64,000 bases of DNA, from NCBI GenBank assembly GCA_965279195.1, contig CBDIHP010000038.1, forward strand, positions 62,001 through 126,000, in the 5' to 3' direction. This DNA comes from CBDIHP01 sp965279195. GTDB lineage: Bacteria > Planctomycetota > Planctomycetia > Isosphaerales > Isosphaeraceae. How positions within the stretch are numbered: position 1 is the stretch's first letter; each line of letters opens with the position of its first letter. Position numbers and translations under genes: made by a program. The notes below the pieces were generated by a model. The model searched no databases and was not told the origin of the DNA. It saw only the letters and a list, made by a program, of their open reading frames with translations. Shown here piece by piece: positions 25,859 through 34,720 of this stretch.

Positions 25859-26224
25859 ATGGCCAAGATCGCCGGAAAGCCCCGCAAGGTCGTGCCCAAG
25901 ATCATGGCGGTGATCACCGCCGACAACTGCACGGGCTGCGAGGCCTGCCTCGAAGTCTGCCCCGTCGACTGCATCTACAAGGTGCCGGGCGAGGATGTGG
26001 CGAGCCTGGGCACCTGGTGCGACGTCGACCTCGACCGCTGCATCGGCTGCAAGCATTGCGCCCAGATCTGCCCCTGGGATGCCATCGACATGGTCGACAC
26101 CAAGGTCGTCGCCCACTCCGTCGCCCTCAAGGGCGGCCCGCCCGAGTACGTCGACCGTCACTGGGACGACCTCGTCGACGCCGCCCAGCGCAATGCCGAC
26201 AAGCTGATGGCCGGCAAGAAGTAA
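25859..26224 (+). CDS. 2x[4Fe-4S] ferredoxin
   Basis: 121 residues. Two clusters are predicted from CxxCxxCxxxCP motifs: Cys24, 27, 30, 34 (NCTGCEACLEVCPVD) and Cys61, 64, 67, 71 (RCIGCKHCAQICPWD). A 20-residue basic N-terminus precedes, and a ~45-residue helical tail follows (PPEYVDRHWDDLVDAAQRNA). It would carry low-potential electrons in the cytoplasm; the partner enzyme is not evident. A Fur-box-like palindrome 86 bases upstream suggests repression by iron status. The next gene, a di-haem peroxidase on the same strand 202 bases away, is another iron protein. Confidence 0.93.
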   Translation: MAKIAGKPRKVVPKIMAVITADNCTGCEACLEVCPVDCIYKVPGEDVASLGTWCDVDLDRCIGCKHCAQICPWDAIDMVDTKVVAHSVALKGGPPEYVDRHWDDLVDAAQRNADKLMAGKK

Positions 26225-26426
26225 CAGACATAACACCGGGCGGCCGTCCCCGGCATCTCCAGGCCGTCCGCCCGGCCATGACTCCGCCACGACGACGTGC
26301 CTCGTCACGCCCAGCGCCATCCGCCCTCGCGTCCGCAGGGCGGGGTCGTTCGTCGTCCGTGCATGAGTTCCGTACCGACGTGCGGTGGCCCTGGAATACC
26401 GGGCCACGCGTGGGAGAACCTCTTCG

Positions 26427-27890
26427 ATGAAACGACTTGAGTCCAGACTGGCTCTCGGATTGGTCACGGCCGGGCTATCGCTCGCCGGCCTGGGATGCGG
26501 GGGCACCGGGACGGAAACCCCGATCCAGCAGACGTCCGCCACGCCCGCCCCCGCCCCCGCGGTGGCCGCGACCTCGGATCCCCTCCACAAGGCCGGCAAG
26601 GCCGAACCGGGAAAGGGTCAGCTCGTCACGCCGAACGAAAAGGTCGACACCTCGCAGCTCATTGACGTGGTGAACAAGGAAATCAAGGGCGGCGAGGCGT
26701 CGGGCCAGCCGACCCCGACCTCCTACTTCTGGCTGCCGGCCGACGAGAAGCTGATCAAGGACGAGCCCTTCGCCATCAAGCCGCCGCTCGGCCTGCCGCC
26801 CGTGGCGTCGTTGATCCCGCAGTTCAACCCGGTCACCAAGGGGAAGATCGAGCTGGGCAAGCAGCTCTACTTCGACCCCCGCGTCTCGAAGGACACCACC
26901 GTCTCGTGCGCGACCTGCCACAACCCCGAGAAGGGCTGGACGGATAACCTGCCGACCTCGACCGGGATCTTGGGCCAGAAGGGGGGCCGGAACGCCCCGA
27001 CCGTCCTGAACACGGTCTACGGCCGCACGATGTTCTGGGACGGCCGCGCACCGTCGCTCGAAGGCCAGTCGCAGGGCCCGCCCCAGAACAAGATCGAGAT
27101 GGGCGACCAGACCTACCAGGAGATCATCGACCGGCTGCGCAAGATCCCTGGTTACAAGGAGCAGTTCGCCAAGGTCTTCGGCACCGACGTGACCCTCGAC
27201 GGCTTCGCCAAGGCGATCGCCTCGTTCGAGCGCACCGCCCTCTCGGGCAACTCCGCCTATGACAAGTACGACCGGGGCGACACCCCCGAGTCGCTCAAAG
27301 AGCTGACCGAGAGCCAGAAGCGCGGGATGGTCCTGTTCGGCCTCCGGCTCCGCGACGACGACACCTTCAAGGCCGACTCGAAGCTCTTCAAGAAGGCCAA
27401 CTGCACCCTCTGCCACGCCGGCCCGAACTTCAGCGACGAGCTGTTCCACAACCTCGGCGTGGGCTGGAACGCCAAGGAGAACAAGCTGGCCGACCTCGGC
27501 CGGTTCCCGATCGCGCCCGTCGGCGCCAAGAACATCGCCGAGTCGGGCGCGTTCAAGACCCCGACCATACGCGACATCGCCAAGACCGGGCCCTACATGC
27601 ACGACGGGTCCGAGAAGACCCTCGAAGCCGTGGTCGAGTACTATGACCGCGGCGGCAACGCCAACCCCTGGCTCGACAAGGACATCAAGAAGTTGAACCT
27701 GACGGCCCAGGAGAAGAAGGATCTCGTCGAGTTCATGAAGGCCCTGAACGGCGACAACACGGTCGTCGCGCTGCCGAAGCTGCCCCCCGGCCCCGACGGC
27801 AAGAGCCCGGACCCCCGCGCGGCCCTGACGCCGCCGGCCCCGAAGTCGGCCTCCACCGGCATGGGCCTGCACGGCCTGGTCGCCCGCTGA
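26427..27890 (+). CDS. Di-haem cytochrome c peroxidase (MauG/CcpA family), probable lipoprotein
   Basis: 487 residues from ATG 26427. The leader 'MKRLESRLALGLVTAGLSLA' ends in GLGC, a slightly atypical lipobox with Cys24, then a low-complexity Thr/Ala/Pro linker. Two haem sites are visible: C161-A-T-C-H165 and C327-T-L-C-H331. 'NAPTVLNTVYGRTMFWDGRA' and 'FKTPTIRDIAKTGPYMHDGS' are hallmarks of bacterial di-haem peroxidases, the latter holding the Met/His region near the high-potential haem. It reduces hydrogen peroxide in the periplasm with electrons from a small cytochrome. A hairpin follows the stop codon. Confidence 0.92.
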   Translation: MKRLESRLALGLVTAGLSLAGLGCGGTGTETPIQQTSATPAPAPAVAATSDPLHKAGKAEPGKGQLVTPNEKVDTSQLIDVVNKEIKGGEASGQPTPTSYFWLPADEKLIKDEPFAIKPPLGLPPVASLIPQFNPVTKGKIELGKQLYFDPRVSKDTTVSCATCHNPEKGWTDNLPTSTGILGQKGGRNAPTVLNTVYGRTMFWDGRAPSLEGQSQGPPQNKIEMGDQTYQEIIDRLRKIPGYKEQFAKVFGTDVTLDGFAKAIASFERTALSGNSAYDKYDRGDTPESLKELTESQKRGMVLFGLRLRDDDTFKADSKLFKKANCTLCHAGPNFSDELFHNLGVGWNAKENKLADLGRFPIAPVGAKNIAESGAFKTPTIRDIAKTGPYMHDGSEKTLEAVVEYYDRGGNANPWLDKDIKKLNLTAQEKKDLVEFMKALNGDNTVVALPKLPPGPDGKSPDPRAALTPPAPKSASTGMGLHGLVAR

Positions 27891-28294
27891 GCTGATTCCG
27901 GACCGTCTTGAAAACCTCACGCCCGCCACGATTTCCGGATCGCGGCGGGCGTGCTCATGCGCCCCGCTCGCGCCGGATGTTAAGATCGTGGGCCGCATCC
28001 CCGGGCCAACGTCTCAGTGCCATCCGCAGGCCGTTCCAGAGTCGTTCCGTTGGGAGTCAGTTCGTACGCCACTGGCCGTACCAGTGCCGGGGAAGGCCTG
28101 GGAGCAGGACATCACCGGTGAATGACCGGAAGTTCCTCCGTCTTCAGCCTCAGCTCTGGTCCATGGCTCCTGTCGCACTGGCGTAGCCGGTGGCACACGT
28201 ACTGGCTCCAAACGGGTCGAGGCTTGGTGAACGAACCAACGCAGAAATTCATCCGTCATCATCCCGGCCCTGGGATCGGGGGACGTCTCACCAC
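27891..28294. other. Intergenic region, 404 bases
   Basis: Apart from the hairpin at 27918-27953, nothing coding or RNA-like is evident. Short open frames here lack ribosome-binding sites or recognisable sequence. The promoter of the downstream membrane-protein gene is presumably in the distal half. Confidence 0.5.
27918..27953 (+). terminator. Hairpin after the di-haem peroxidase gene
   Basis: CACGCCCGCC (27918-27927) pairs exactly with GGCGGGCGTG (27944-27953) around a 16-base loop, 28 bases after the stop. There is no T-run, so it is a probable but unproven terminator. Confidence 0.5.
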
Positions 28295-31234
28295 ATGCCT
28301 CGTCGATACGCCCTGCCGCTGACGTTCGCGGTCGGCCTGCTCCTGACCCTGCTGTTCTACCGGTCCGCGCTGTTCCAGGGCGGGCAGTTCGCCTACCGCG
28401 ACGCGGGGCATTTCTACTACCCGCTCTACCAGAAGGTCGAGCAGGAGTGGGACTCCGGACGCTGGCCGCTCTGGTCGCTGGAGGAGAACGCCGGGATGCC
28501 GCTGCTGGGCAACCCGACAGCGGCCGTGCTCTACCCGGGGAAGCTGATCTACAGGATGCTCCCGTACGCCTGGGGGGCTCGGGTCTACACGACGTTCCAC
28601 ACGCTCCTGGCTTTCGGGGCGATGATGCTCCTGGCGCGGCACCTCGGGCTGTCGTGGGTGGGGACGTCGATCGCATCGCTCTCCTATGCATTCGGCGCCC
28701 CGATCCTGTTCCAGTACTGCAACATCATCTTCCTCGTCGGGGCCGCCTGGAACCCGCTGGGGATCCTGGCGATCGACGCCTGGCTGCGGCTGGGGCGACG
28801 ATCCGGGCTGCCGGTCCTCGCGCTGGTCCTGGCAATGCAAGTGCTGGGGGGCGACCCCGAGTCGGCTTACCTGCTGGGCCTCTGCGCCTTCGGCTACGCG
28901 CTCGCCCTGAGACGCTCGGCGGCCAGGCTGAAGCCCGGACGGCATGCGTTGACGTATTTCCTCATTGGGATCGGACTCTGGATCGGCCTCACGATCGCGG
29001 CGGGGTCGGTCCTGCCCGACCTCCGCGAGAAGAAGGGGCCGCCGGTCCCGACGTTCTGGTGGAATTTCTACCTGTCCAAGGTGGTCGCCATCGCGTGGGC
29101 CCTGTGGGCCATGGTTGCGCTCCGCCGCTGGCGGCGCGACCCCTCGGGGAAGATCCTGTTGCGCGGCCTGTACGGCCTGGGCGTGGCGGCGGCGATCGGC
29201 GGCGCGATGACCTCGGCCCAGTTGCTGCCGGTGATGGAGTTCACGAGCATCTCCGCCCGCGCCACGGGCGAAGGGCCGCACGACATCTACCCGTTCTCCC
29301 TCGAACCCTATCGTGTCATCGAATTCGTCTGGCCGAATGTGTTCGGGCAGACGTTCGCCGAGAATCGCCTCTGGATCAACGCCATCCCCCCCCGCGACAA
29401 CCATCGGATCTGGGTGCCGTCGCTCTACATCGGCGGGTTCGCGGCGTTGCTGGGGCTGGCGGCGTTCGGGTTCCGGAACCGGCCGGTGTGGGTCGGCTGG
29501 ATGTCGGCGATCCTGCTGGTCAGCCTGCTCGGGGCGTTCGGCGACTTCGCCAGCCCGCTGTGGTGGGCGCGTTGCTCGCCGACGCTCGTGAATGCGCTCG
29601 ACCTCGGCCGGCACGACCTGCCGAACGACAATGCGATCCGGCTCGACGGCTACCTGCGCGACGGCGAGGGGAGCCCGTACTTCTTCCTCGCAACCCTGCT
29701 CCCCGGCTTCGGTTCGTTCCGGTATCCCAGCAAGCTCCTGAGCCTGAGCATCCTCGCGCTCGCGTCGCTCGCCGGGTTCGGGTGGGACCAGGTGCTCGCG
29801 GGTCATCGCGAGAGGATTCGCAGGCTGTCCGTGCGCGTGCTGATCGCGAGCGGGGCGGTGCTGTCGCTGACGCTGATCTTTCGCGGCATGCTCATTCAAT
29901 GGTGGACTGATGTGAGGCCCGTCTCGGCGTTCGGGCCGCTGATCACGTCCGAGGCGTACAGGGATGTCCTCCTGGGGCTGGGCCGTGGGATGCTCCTGCC
30001 CGCGCTGCTGCTGCTGGTGCTCCGCGTCTCGAAGTCCCGACCGGGCCTCGCCGCCGGCCTGGCCGTGGGCTTGCTCGGGGTCGATCTGTTCGTGGCCAAC
30101 GCCCCGTCGATCCGGACGGTCGACCAGGCGGAGTTCGACAAGACCCCGCGCGTGCTCCAGATCATCGCCGAGGCCGAGAAGGCCAACCCCGCGTCCGGGC
30201 CCTACCGGATCCACCGCGCGCCGATCTGGTCGCCCTACGCCTGGACATCACGGATCTCCGGGGACCGGGTCCGCGACTTCGTGGAATGGGAACGCGACAC
30301 GCTCCAGCCGAAGTACGGGCTGCCCTACGGGGTGGAATACACGATGACCCAGGGGGTCGCCGAGCTGTTCGACTTCGAGTGGTTCTTCGGGCCCTTCACC
30401 CGGCTGGTGAGCGAAGAGACCGCGCGATATCTTCGCATCAACCCGAAAGAGCGCGCGATCGTCTACCCGCGGCGGGGGTTCGACCTGTGGAACTCCCGCT
30501 ACTTCGTGCTGCCCGGCGTGCCCGCCTGGACCGACGCTGAGCGGGGGATCGCCTCGTTCCTGCCGCGGACCGAGAAGATCTATCCGCCCGACGACCTATT
30601 CCAGGGCCCCCAGGCCGAAGCCAACAGCAAACGCTGGAGCGAGGAAGAGGATGTCCAGATCCTCCGCAACCTCGACGCCTACCCGCGAGCCTGGATCGTC
30701 CACTCGGCCCGCACGGTCCCGCCGATCCGAGGGCTCAACCGCGCCGAACGGGCCCGGCCGATGGAGGAGATCCTCTACCAGAACGATGACTTCTGGAACG
30801 ACCCCGCCCTCGTCGTCTATGACCCGAGGAAGATCGCCTGGGTCGAGAGCGACGACTTCCCCAAGATCGGCAACAACCTGTCGGGGATGTCCAGCTCGCC
30901 GAGGGAAAAGGTGGACATCTCCTACGAGAGCCCCCAGCGCGTCTCCATCAAGGTCAATCTCGAAACCCCGGGTATCGTCGTTCTGGCCGACGTCTACTAC
31001 CCCGGCTGGACGCTCACCATCGACGGCAAGCCCGCCCCCCTGCTCCGCGTCAATCGCATGATGCGCGGCGCGAGCGTCGAGGCTGGCGACCATACGGTTG
31101 TCTTCTCATATGAGCCGAAGTCGTTTCGTTACGGCCTCATCCTGAGCGTGGCGGCCTGCATCGCGTGGCTGGGTTTGGCCTTATGGAGCGCGGCAGTCCG
31201 GCTGCCGCTTTCCGGACGGCCGGCTCGAACATGA
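28295..31234 (+). CDS. YfhO-like polytopic membrane protein
   Basis: 979 residues from ATG 28295 (GGGGGACG upstream). The start 'MPRRYALPLTFAVGLLLTLL' is the first of about a dozen hydrophobic segments. 'FRDAGHFYYPLYQKVEQEWD'-type sequence (here YRDAGHFYY) and 'WPLWSLEENAGMPLLGNPTA' are typical of YfhO and related GT-C-fold glycosyltransferase-like proteins. A large extracytoplasmic domain follows residue ~620, with a final beta-rich part 'VVLADVYYPGWTLTIDGKPA' and one last helix. YfhO-type proteins are linked to lipoteichoic-acid or envelope glycosylation in Gram-positives; the role in planctomycetes is unknown. The last codons overlap a palindromic repeat arm. Confidence 0.82.
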   Translation: MPRRYALPLTFAVGLLLTLLFYRSALFQGGQFAYRDAGHFYYPLYQKVEQEWDSGRWPLWSLEENAGMPLLGNPTAAVLYPGKLIYRMLPYAWGARVYTTFHTLLAFGAMMLLARHLGLSWVGTSIASLSYAFGAPILFQYCNIIFLVGAAWNPLGILAIDAWLRLGRRSGLPVLALVLAMQVLGGDPESAYLLGLCAFGYALALRRSAARLKPGRHALTYFLIGIGLWIGLTIAAGSVLPDLREKKGPPVPTFWWNFYLSKVVAIAWALWAMVALRRWRRDPSGKILLRGLYGLGVAAAIGGAMTSAQLLPVMEFTSISARATGEGPHDIYPFSLEPYRVIEFVWPNVFGQTFAENRLWINAIPPRDNHRIWVPSLYIGGFAALLGLAAFGFRNRPVWVGWMSAILLVSLLGAFGDFASPLWWARCSPTLVNALDLGRHDLPNDNAIRLDGYLRDGEGSPYFFLATLLPGFGSFRYPSKLLSLSILALASLAGFGWDQVLAGHRERIRRLSVRVLIASGAVLSLTLIFRGMLIQWWTDVRPVSAFGPLITSEAYRDVLLGLGRGMLLPALLLLVLRVSKSRPGLAAGLAVGLLGVDLFVANAPSIRTVDQAEFDKTPRVLQIIAEAEKANPASGPYRIHRAPIWSPYAWTSRISGDRVRDFVEWERDTLQPKYGLPYGVEYTMTQGVAELFDFEWFFGPFTRLVSEETARYLRINPKERAIVYPRRGFDLWNSRYFVLPGVPAWTDAERGIASFLPRTEKIYPPDDLFQGPQAEANSKRWSEEEDVQILRNLDAYPRAWIVHSARTVPPIRGLNRAERARPMEEILYQNDDFWNDPALVVYDPRKIAWVESDDFPKIGNNLSGMSSSPREKVDISYESPQRVSIKVNLETPGIVVLADVYYPGWTLTIDGKPAPLLRVNRMMRGASVEAGDHTVVFSYEPKSFRYGLILSVAACIAWLGLALWSAAVRLPLSGRPART

Positions 31235-31321
31235 GCACGTGAAAGATAGGCCGCCCTGTTCGCCCCGTGACACGAACTCCATCCCCACCGGACCGAGCGG
31301 AAGCTCTGCTTCCGCACTCCA
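31184..31321. repeat. Second palindromic repeat family, overlapping the 3' end of the YfhO-like gene
   Basis: The left arm TGGAGCGCGGCAGTCCGGCT (31184 on) and the inverted right arm (reverse complement TGGAGTGCGGAAGCAGAGCT, 31297-31321) share the TGGAG(C/T)GCGG(C/A)AG core. Each arm is a small hairpin on its own (GGCAGTCCGGCTGCC; GGAAGCTCTGCTTCC). The left arm encodes part of the last ~17 residues of the membrane protein. Confidence 0.55.
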
Positions 31322-31397
31322 AAGGGCGTTCCTTCGCGCAGTGGGCGGTGATACCATGAGGCGAATTCACAGAATGGCCGGTCCCGGAGTCGCCCTC

Positions 31398-32075
31398 ATG
31401 CGTCCGCGTGTTGTTGTCTGGATCGCGACACTCGCCCTCGCCTCGCCGGCGCTGGGCCAGACGCCGAAGCAGCCCAAGGTCGCGCCGGGGCCGAACGAAC
31501 CGGATTGGGCGGTCGTGCTGGAGAAGCTGTACGGCCTGTCGATGTTCGGCGACCTGCTGAACCCGGTCGAGACGAAGCCGGAGGCGACGCCGGGACTCTT
31601 CAAGAAGGCGGGCGCGGGGCCGGTGACGTACACACCGGTGATCGCGCTGGGGTTGGAGACGACCAACCGGGGCGGGTGGTACCGGCCCAAGGGGATCACC
31701 CCGGAGAAGTTCGAACTCTGGTCGTACACGTTCAAGAATACGACGTCGGACATCGAGACCGGCAAGAACCTGCCGCCGAAGGTGCACGAGAGATCCAGGT
31801 TCGCGTTCGACCCGGGCGAGGATCCGTTCGGCGTCTGGATCTCGAACGACGGCCTCAAGGACGGTGGCGTTTTCAGCGAGCCTGCCCTCGTGGCGTCGAT
31901 CAATCAGCGGTTGGCGAAGCAGCCGTACAAGATGATGGTCTATCCGTACAAGGATAAGGCAACCGGCAAGGTCGTGCCCCGCAGCTACCTGATCGGCTGG
32001 GAGTACTCGACCAACGACGACTTCCAGGACGTCGTCTGCCGGATCGACAACGTCGAACTGATCAAGGCGCCTTGA
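31398..32075 (+). CDS. Secreted hypothetical protein, 225 aa
   Basis: ATG 31398 is chosen: GGAG lies nine bases upstream and the product begins with a clean signal peptide, MRPRVVVWIATLALASPALG, cleaved before Q. In-frame ATGs at 31356 and 31374 would lengthen the n-region and cannot be excluded. The mature part has 'VTYTPVIALGLETTNRGGWY', 'KFELWSYTFKNTTSDIETGK', 'FAFDPGEDPFGVWISNDGLK' and ends 'SYLIGWEYSTNDDFQDVVCR'. It looks like a beta-rich extracellular domain; I do not recognise the family. It immediately precedes nagA. Confidence 0.7.
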   Translation: MRPRVVVWIATLALASPALGQTPKQPKVAPGPNEPDWAVVLEKLYGLSMFGDLLNPVETKPEATPGLFKKAGAGPVTYTPVIALGLETTNRGGWYRPKGITPEKFELWSYTFKNTTSDIETGKNLPPKVHERSRFAFDPGEDPFGVWISNDGLKDGGVFSEPALVASINQRLAKQPYKMMVYPYKDKATGKVVPRSYLIGWEYSTNDDFQDVVCRIDNVELIKAP

Positions 32076-32116
32076 TCGCTCCAAACATCCAAGATCTCTC
32101 GCCGGATTGCGCCTTC

Positions 32117-33313
32117 ATGTCCATCGTCGCCCGCCATCATCGCACCGGCTTGTGGGTCCGGATCAAGCTGGACGGCCCGAAGATCGCCTCGGTGGAGCCC
32201 GCCGACGGGCCCTCGCCGGTCGAGCCGGGGGACGACTGGGTGGCCCCCGCGTTCTGGGATATTCAGATGAACGGGCGGTGGGGCGTCTCGTTCTCGGACG
32301 GGACACTGACGGTCGAGCAGGTCGTCGCGATCGTCCGGGCCCAGGATCACCTCGGCACGGCGAAGGTCTGCCCGACGCTCATCACCGCCTCGCGCGAGAG
32401 CACGATCCACGGCCTCAAGACCATCGCCGCAGCCTGTGAGTCCGTCCCGGCCGTGGCCGCCCGCGTGGCGGGGATCCACCTCGAAGGCCCGTACATCTCC
32501 GAGGTCGACGGCTACAGGGGCGCCCACCCCCTGCCCCACGTCCGCAACCCGGACCTCGACGAGTGGAGGGCGTTTCAGGACGCCGCCGGCGGGCGGGTCA
32601 ACATCATGACACTTGCCCCGGAACGCCCGGGTTCGATCCCGTTCATCGAGACGCTCGTCTCCGAGGGCGTGGTCGTCGCGTTAGCCCACACTGCGGCGAA
32701 CCCGACCACGCTGAAGCAGGCGGCGAGGGCCGGCGCGAAGCTGTCGACGCACCTGGGAAACGGGATCGTCGCGACCCTGCCGCGGCACCCCAATCCCATC
32801 TGGATCCAGGCGTCCCTGGATGAACTGTCGGCCTCGTTCATCGCCGACGGCCACCACCTCGACGGCGACTCGCTCAAGGTTCTGGCCCGGGCCAAGGGGC
32901 AAGATCGCGTCATCCTCGTGAGCGACGCCAGCCCGCTCGCCGGGCTGCCGCCGGGCAAGTACGGCGACTGGGCGGTGGATCCCTCGGGCAAGATCGTCGT
33001 CGCCGGCACGACCTACCTGGCCGGTTCGAATCAGGGCCTCGAGACCGGCGTCAACCTGCTCCAGCGCGCCACCGGCTGGCCGATCGGAGACGTCCTCGCC
33101 ACGACCAGCGCCCACCCCGCGCGTCTGCTCGGCCAGCCCCAGCCCGAGCTCTCCGCCGGCCAGCCCGCGAACCTCATCCGGTTCCGGCTCGACCCGACGC
33201 TGGTCGTCGAGGGCAAGGAACCCTTCCACCTCCGCTCGACGTGCGTCCAGGGCGACTGGACCGAAGCCGGGGCGGGCGAGGTTTCGCCCTGGGCCCTGTC
33301 AGGTCCGCGATAG
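32117..33313 (+). CDS. nagA: N-acetylglucosamine-6-phosphate deacetylase
   Basis: 398 residues from ATG 32117; a TTG start at 32072 is possible but less likely. Amidohydrolase landmarks are present: 'WVAPAFWDIQMNGRWG', equivalent to the FIDVQLNG of E. coli NagA that lacks the first two histidines; the metal-binding Glu of 'GIHLEGPYI'; His of 'VVALAHTAANP'; His of 'KLSTHLGNGI'; and the catalytic Asp of 'VILVSDASPLAGLPPGKY'. It removes acetate from GlcNAc-6-phosphate in amino-sugar recycling. No nagB or transporter is adjacent. It follows the secreted hypothetical gene closely and is convergent with the GTPase gene six bases beyond its stop. Confidence 0.88.
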   Translation: MSIVARHHRTGLWVRIKLDGPKIASVEPADGPSPVEPGDDWVAPAFWDIQMNGRWGVSFSDGTLTVEQVVAIVRAQDHLGTAKVCPTLITASRESTIHGLKTIAAACESVPAVAARVAGIHLEGPYISEVDGYRGAHPLPHVRNPDLDEWRAFQDAAGGRVNIMTLAPERPGSIPFIETLVSEGVVVALAHTAANPTTLKQAARAGAKLSTHLGNGIVATLPRHPNPIWIQASLDELSASFIADGHHLDGDSLKVLARAKGQDRVILVSDASPLAGLPPGKYGDWAVDPSGKIVVAGTTYLAGSNQGLETGVNLLQRATGWPIGDVLATTSAHPARLLGQPQPELSAGQPANLIRFRLDPTLVVEGKEPFHLRSTCVQGDWTEAGAGEVSPWALSGPR

Positions 33314-33319
33314 CTGACT

Positions 33320-34612
33320 CTACCGGAACCCCTGCTGTTCGAGCAGCCAGAGGGCGGGGCGTTCGACGAGGAGCGGGGTGGGGAGGGGTTGCGGGGCGTC
33401 CTCGCGGTCGGGGGCGGCGTCGCCGAGCGCGGAGCAGGCGAAGAATCGGTGGTTGGGGAAGTGGAGCGCCACCGATTCGAGGAAGCCCGAGGCCCCCCAG
33501 TGTCGCAGGGCCGATTCGACCTCATCGTGGACCTGCTGGTCCATCGCGCGGTCAGCCGGGCGGGTGAGGACGCTCGTGGCGAGGTCATGCAGGATCGTGC
33601 CGGGTGCGAGGACCTGGCCCCAGCGGTCGAGCTTGTTCAGGACGATCGCGAGCGGGGTCTTCACCGGCGTCTTCGGGAAGAAGGTCGCCAGCTTGCGGAT
33701 GTCGTTGAGGTAGTCGGCCTGGGGGACGCGGCTCTCCTTCTCCGTGAGATGTAGCCGGCGGTCGAGGGCGACCTCGCGGATCCGCAATGGGTCGATCAGG
33801 AACAGGAGCCCGCGTGCCTGGCCGAGGTAGCGGGCCTCGGACCGGAGCAGCTCGATGTTCATCTCCCAGTCTTCGCCGGCGGTGTCGAAGAACGACAGGA
33901 GTGTGCTGGACCGTCTACCCTTGCTGCGCCGCTTGTGCAGGCGATAGACGAGCGGTTGCAGGACGCCGCGGTTGATCTCCAGGCTGGGGGTCGCCGAGTG
34001 GCTGCGCCGGAAGCCGTCGCCGTGCAGATCCTCGCCGATACCGAACTGGCTGCCGCCGTAGGTGACCTCGCGATACTCGCGGTCGTAGCGGTCGCGGATC
34101 TCATCGGTGAGCGGGTCGAGGACGAGGTTCAGCTCGGGCCCGACGCGGCTCTCAAGTTCGTGGATCAGGACGGTCACGAACGTCGTCTTGCCGACCGACT
34201 GCGGGCCGAAGATGGCGATGTGGCCGGCGTCGAGCGTGACCACGGCGTCGGGCAACTGGGCGTGGCAGCGGGGGCAGAGCCGGGTGCCGGTGGGCCGCTT
34301 GCAGTTAGGGCAATCGAGAGTGCCGGGGAGGATCATCCAGTCGAGGAAGCGTCGCAGGCCGCGCTTCTTGTTGTGGACGGGGTCGGTCCACCAGGGGCTG
34401 CGGAGATTGGTCCCCTGCCCCGGCCGGCCGGCGTGCGCGCGACCGCTGAGGGCGCGGGAGAGGATGGGGTCGTCGACCATCCGGGCGAAGTCGGTCTTGC
34501 AGTACGGGTCGTTGCAACGGATGTGCATCTCGAACGCCGCGAACCGCTCGAAGCAGAACGGGCATCGGACCCTCCGCAGGGGGTCCAGCCGTGTCAGCCA
34601 GTCCAGCGCCAT
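33320..34612 (-). CDS. Zinc-ribbon P-loop GTPase (DO-GTPase2-like)
   Basis: 430 residues. Two zinc-ribbon pieces precede the GTPase: Cys17/20/33/38 (CPFC...CNDPYC) and Cys101/104/113/116 (CPNC...CPRC). The G1 loop is GPQSVGKT (136-143), G3 is 'FFDTAGEDWEMN' and G4 is 'VLNKLDRW', so a full GTP-binding domain is present. The layout resembles the TRAFAC 'DO-GTPase2' proteins described from bacterial conflict and regulatory systems. The other components of those systems (GAP1-type, vWA or MoxR proteins) are not next door; treY lies 108 bases upstream on the same strand. The role is unknown; GTP binding is well supported. Confidence 0.75.
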   Translation of the reverse strand: MALDWLTRLDPLRRVRCPFCFERFAAFEMHIRCNDPYCKTDFARMVDDPILSRALSGRAHAGRPGQGTNLRSPWWTDPVHNKKRGLRRFLDWMILPGTLDCPNCKRPTGTRLCPRCHAQLPDAVVTLDAGHIAIFGPQSVGKTTFVTVLIHELESRVGPELNLVLDPLTDEIRDRYDREYREVTYGGSQFGIGEDLHGDGFRRSHSATPSLEINRGVLQPLVYRLHKRRSKGRRSSTLLSFFDTAGEDWEMNIELLRSEARYLGQARGLLFLIDPLRIREVALDRRLHLTEKESRVPQADYLNDIRKLATFFPKTPVKTPLAIVLNKLDRWGQVLAPGTILHDLATSVLTRPADRAMDQQVHDEVESALRHWGASGFLESVALHFPNHRFFACSALGDAAPDREDAPQPLPTPLLVERPALWLLEQQGFR

Positions 34613-34720
34613 CGCGAGCGTCCCACCGCCAACTCAACGGCGACCGCCCGGCCGGCTGCCCACCCCGGCCCGTCGCGGTCGCCCGTTGAACATCTATCGT
34701 CGTCGATCAACGCCTTCGAT

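Noticed and set aside
28259..30214. A 651-codon minus-strand frame
   Set aside because: Antisense to the YfhO-like membrane protein; very rich in Arg, Pro and Glu, as expected from reversed hydrophobic codons.
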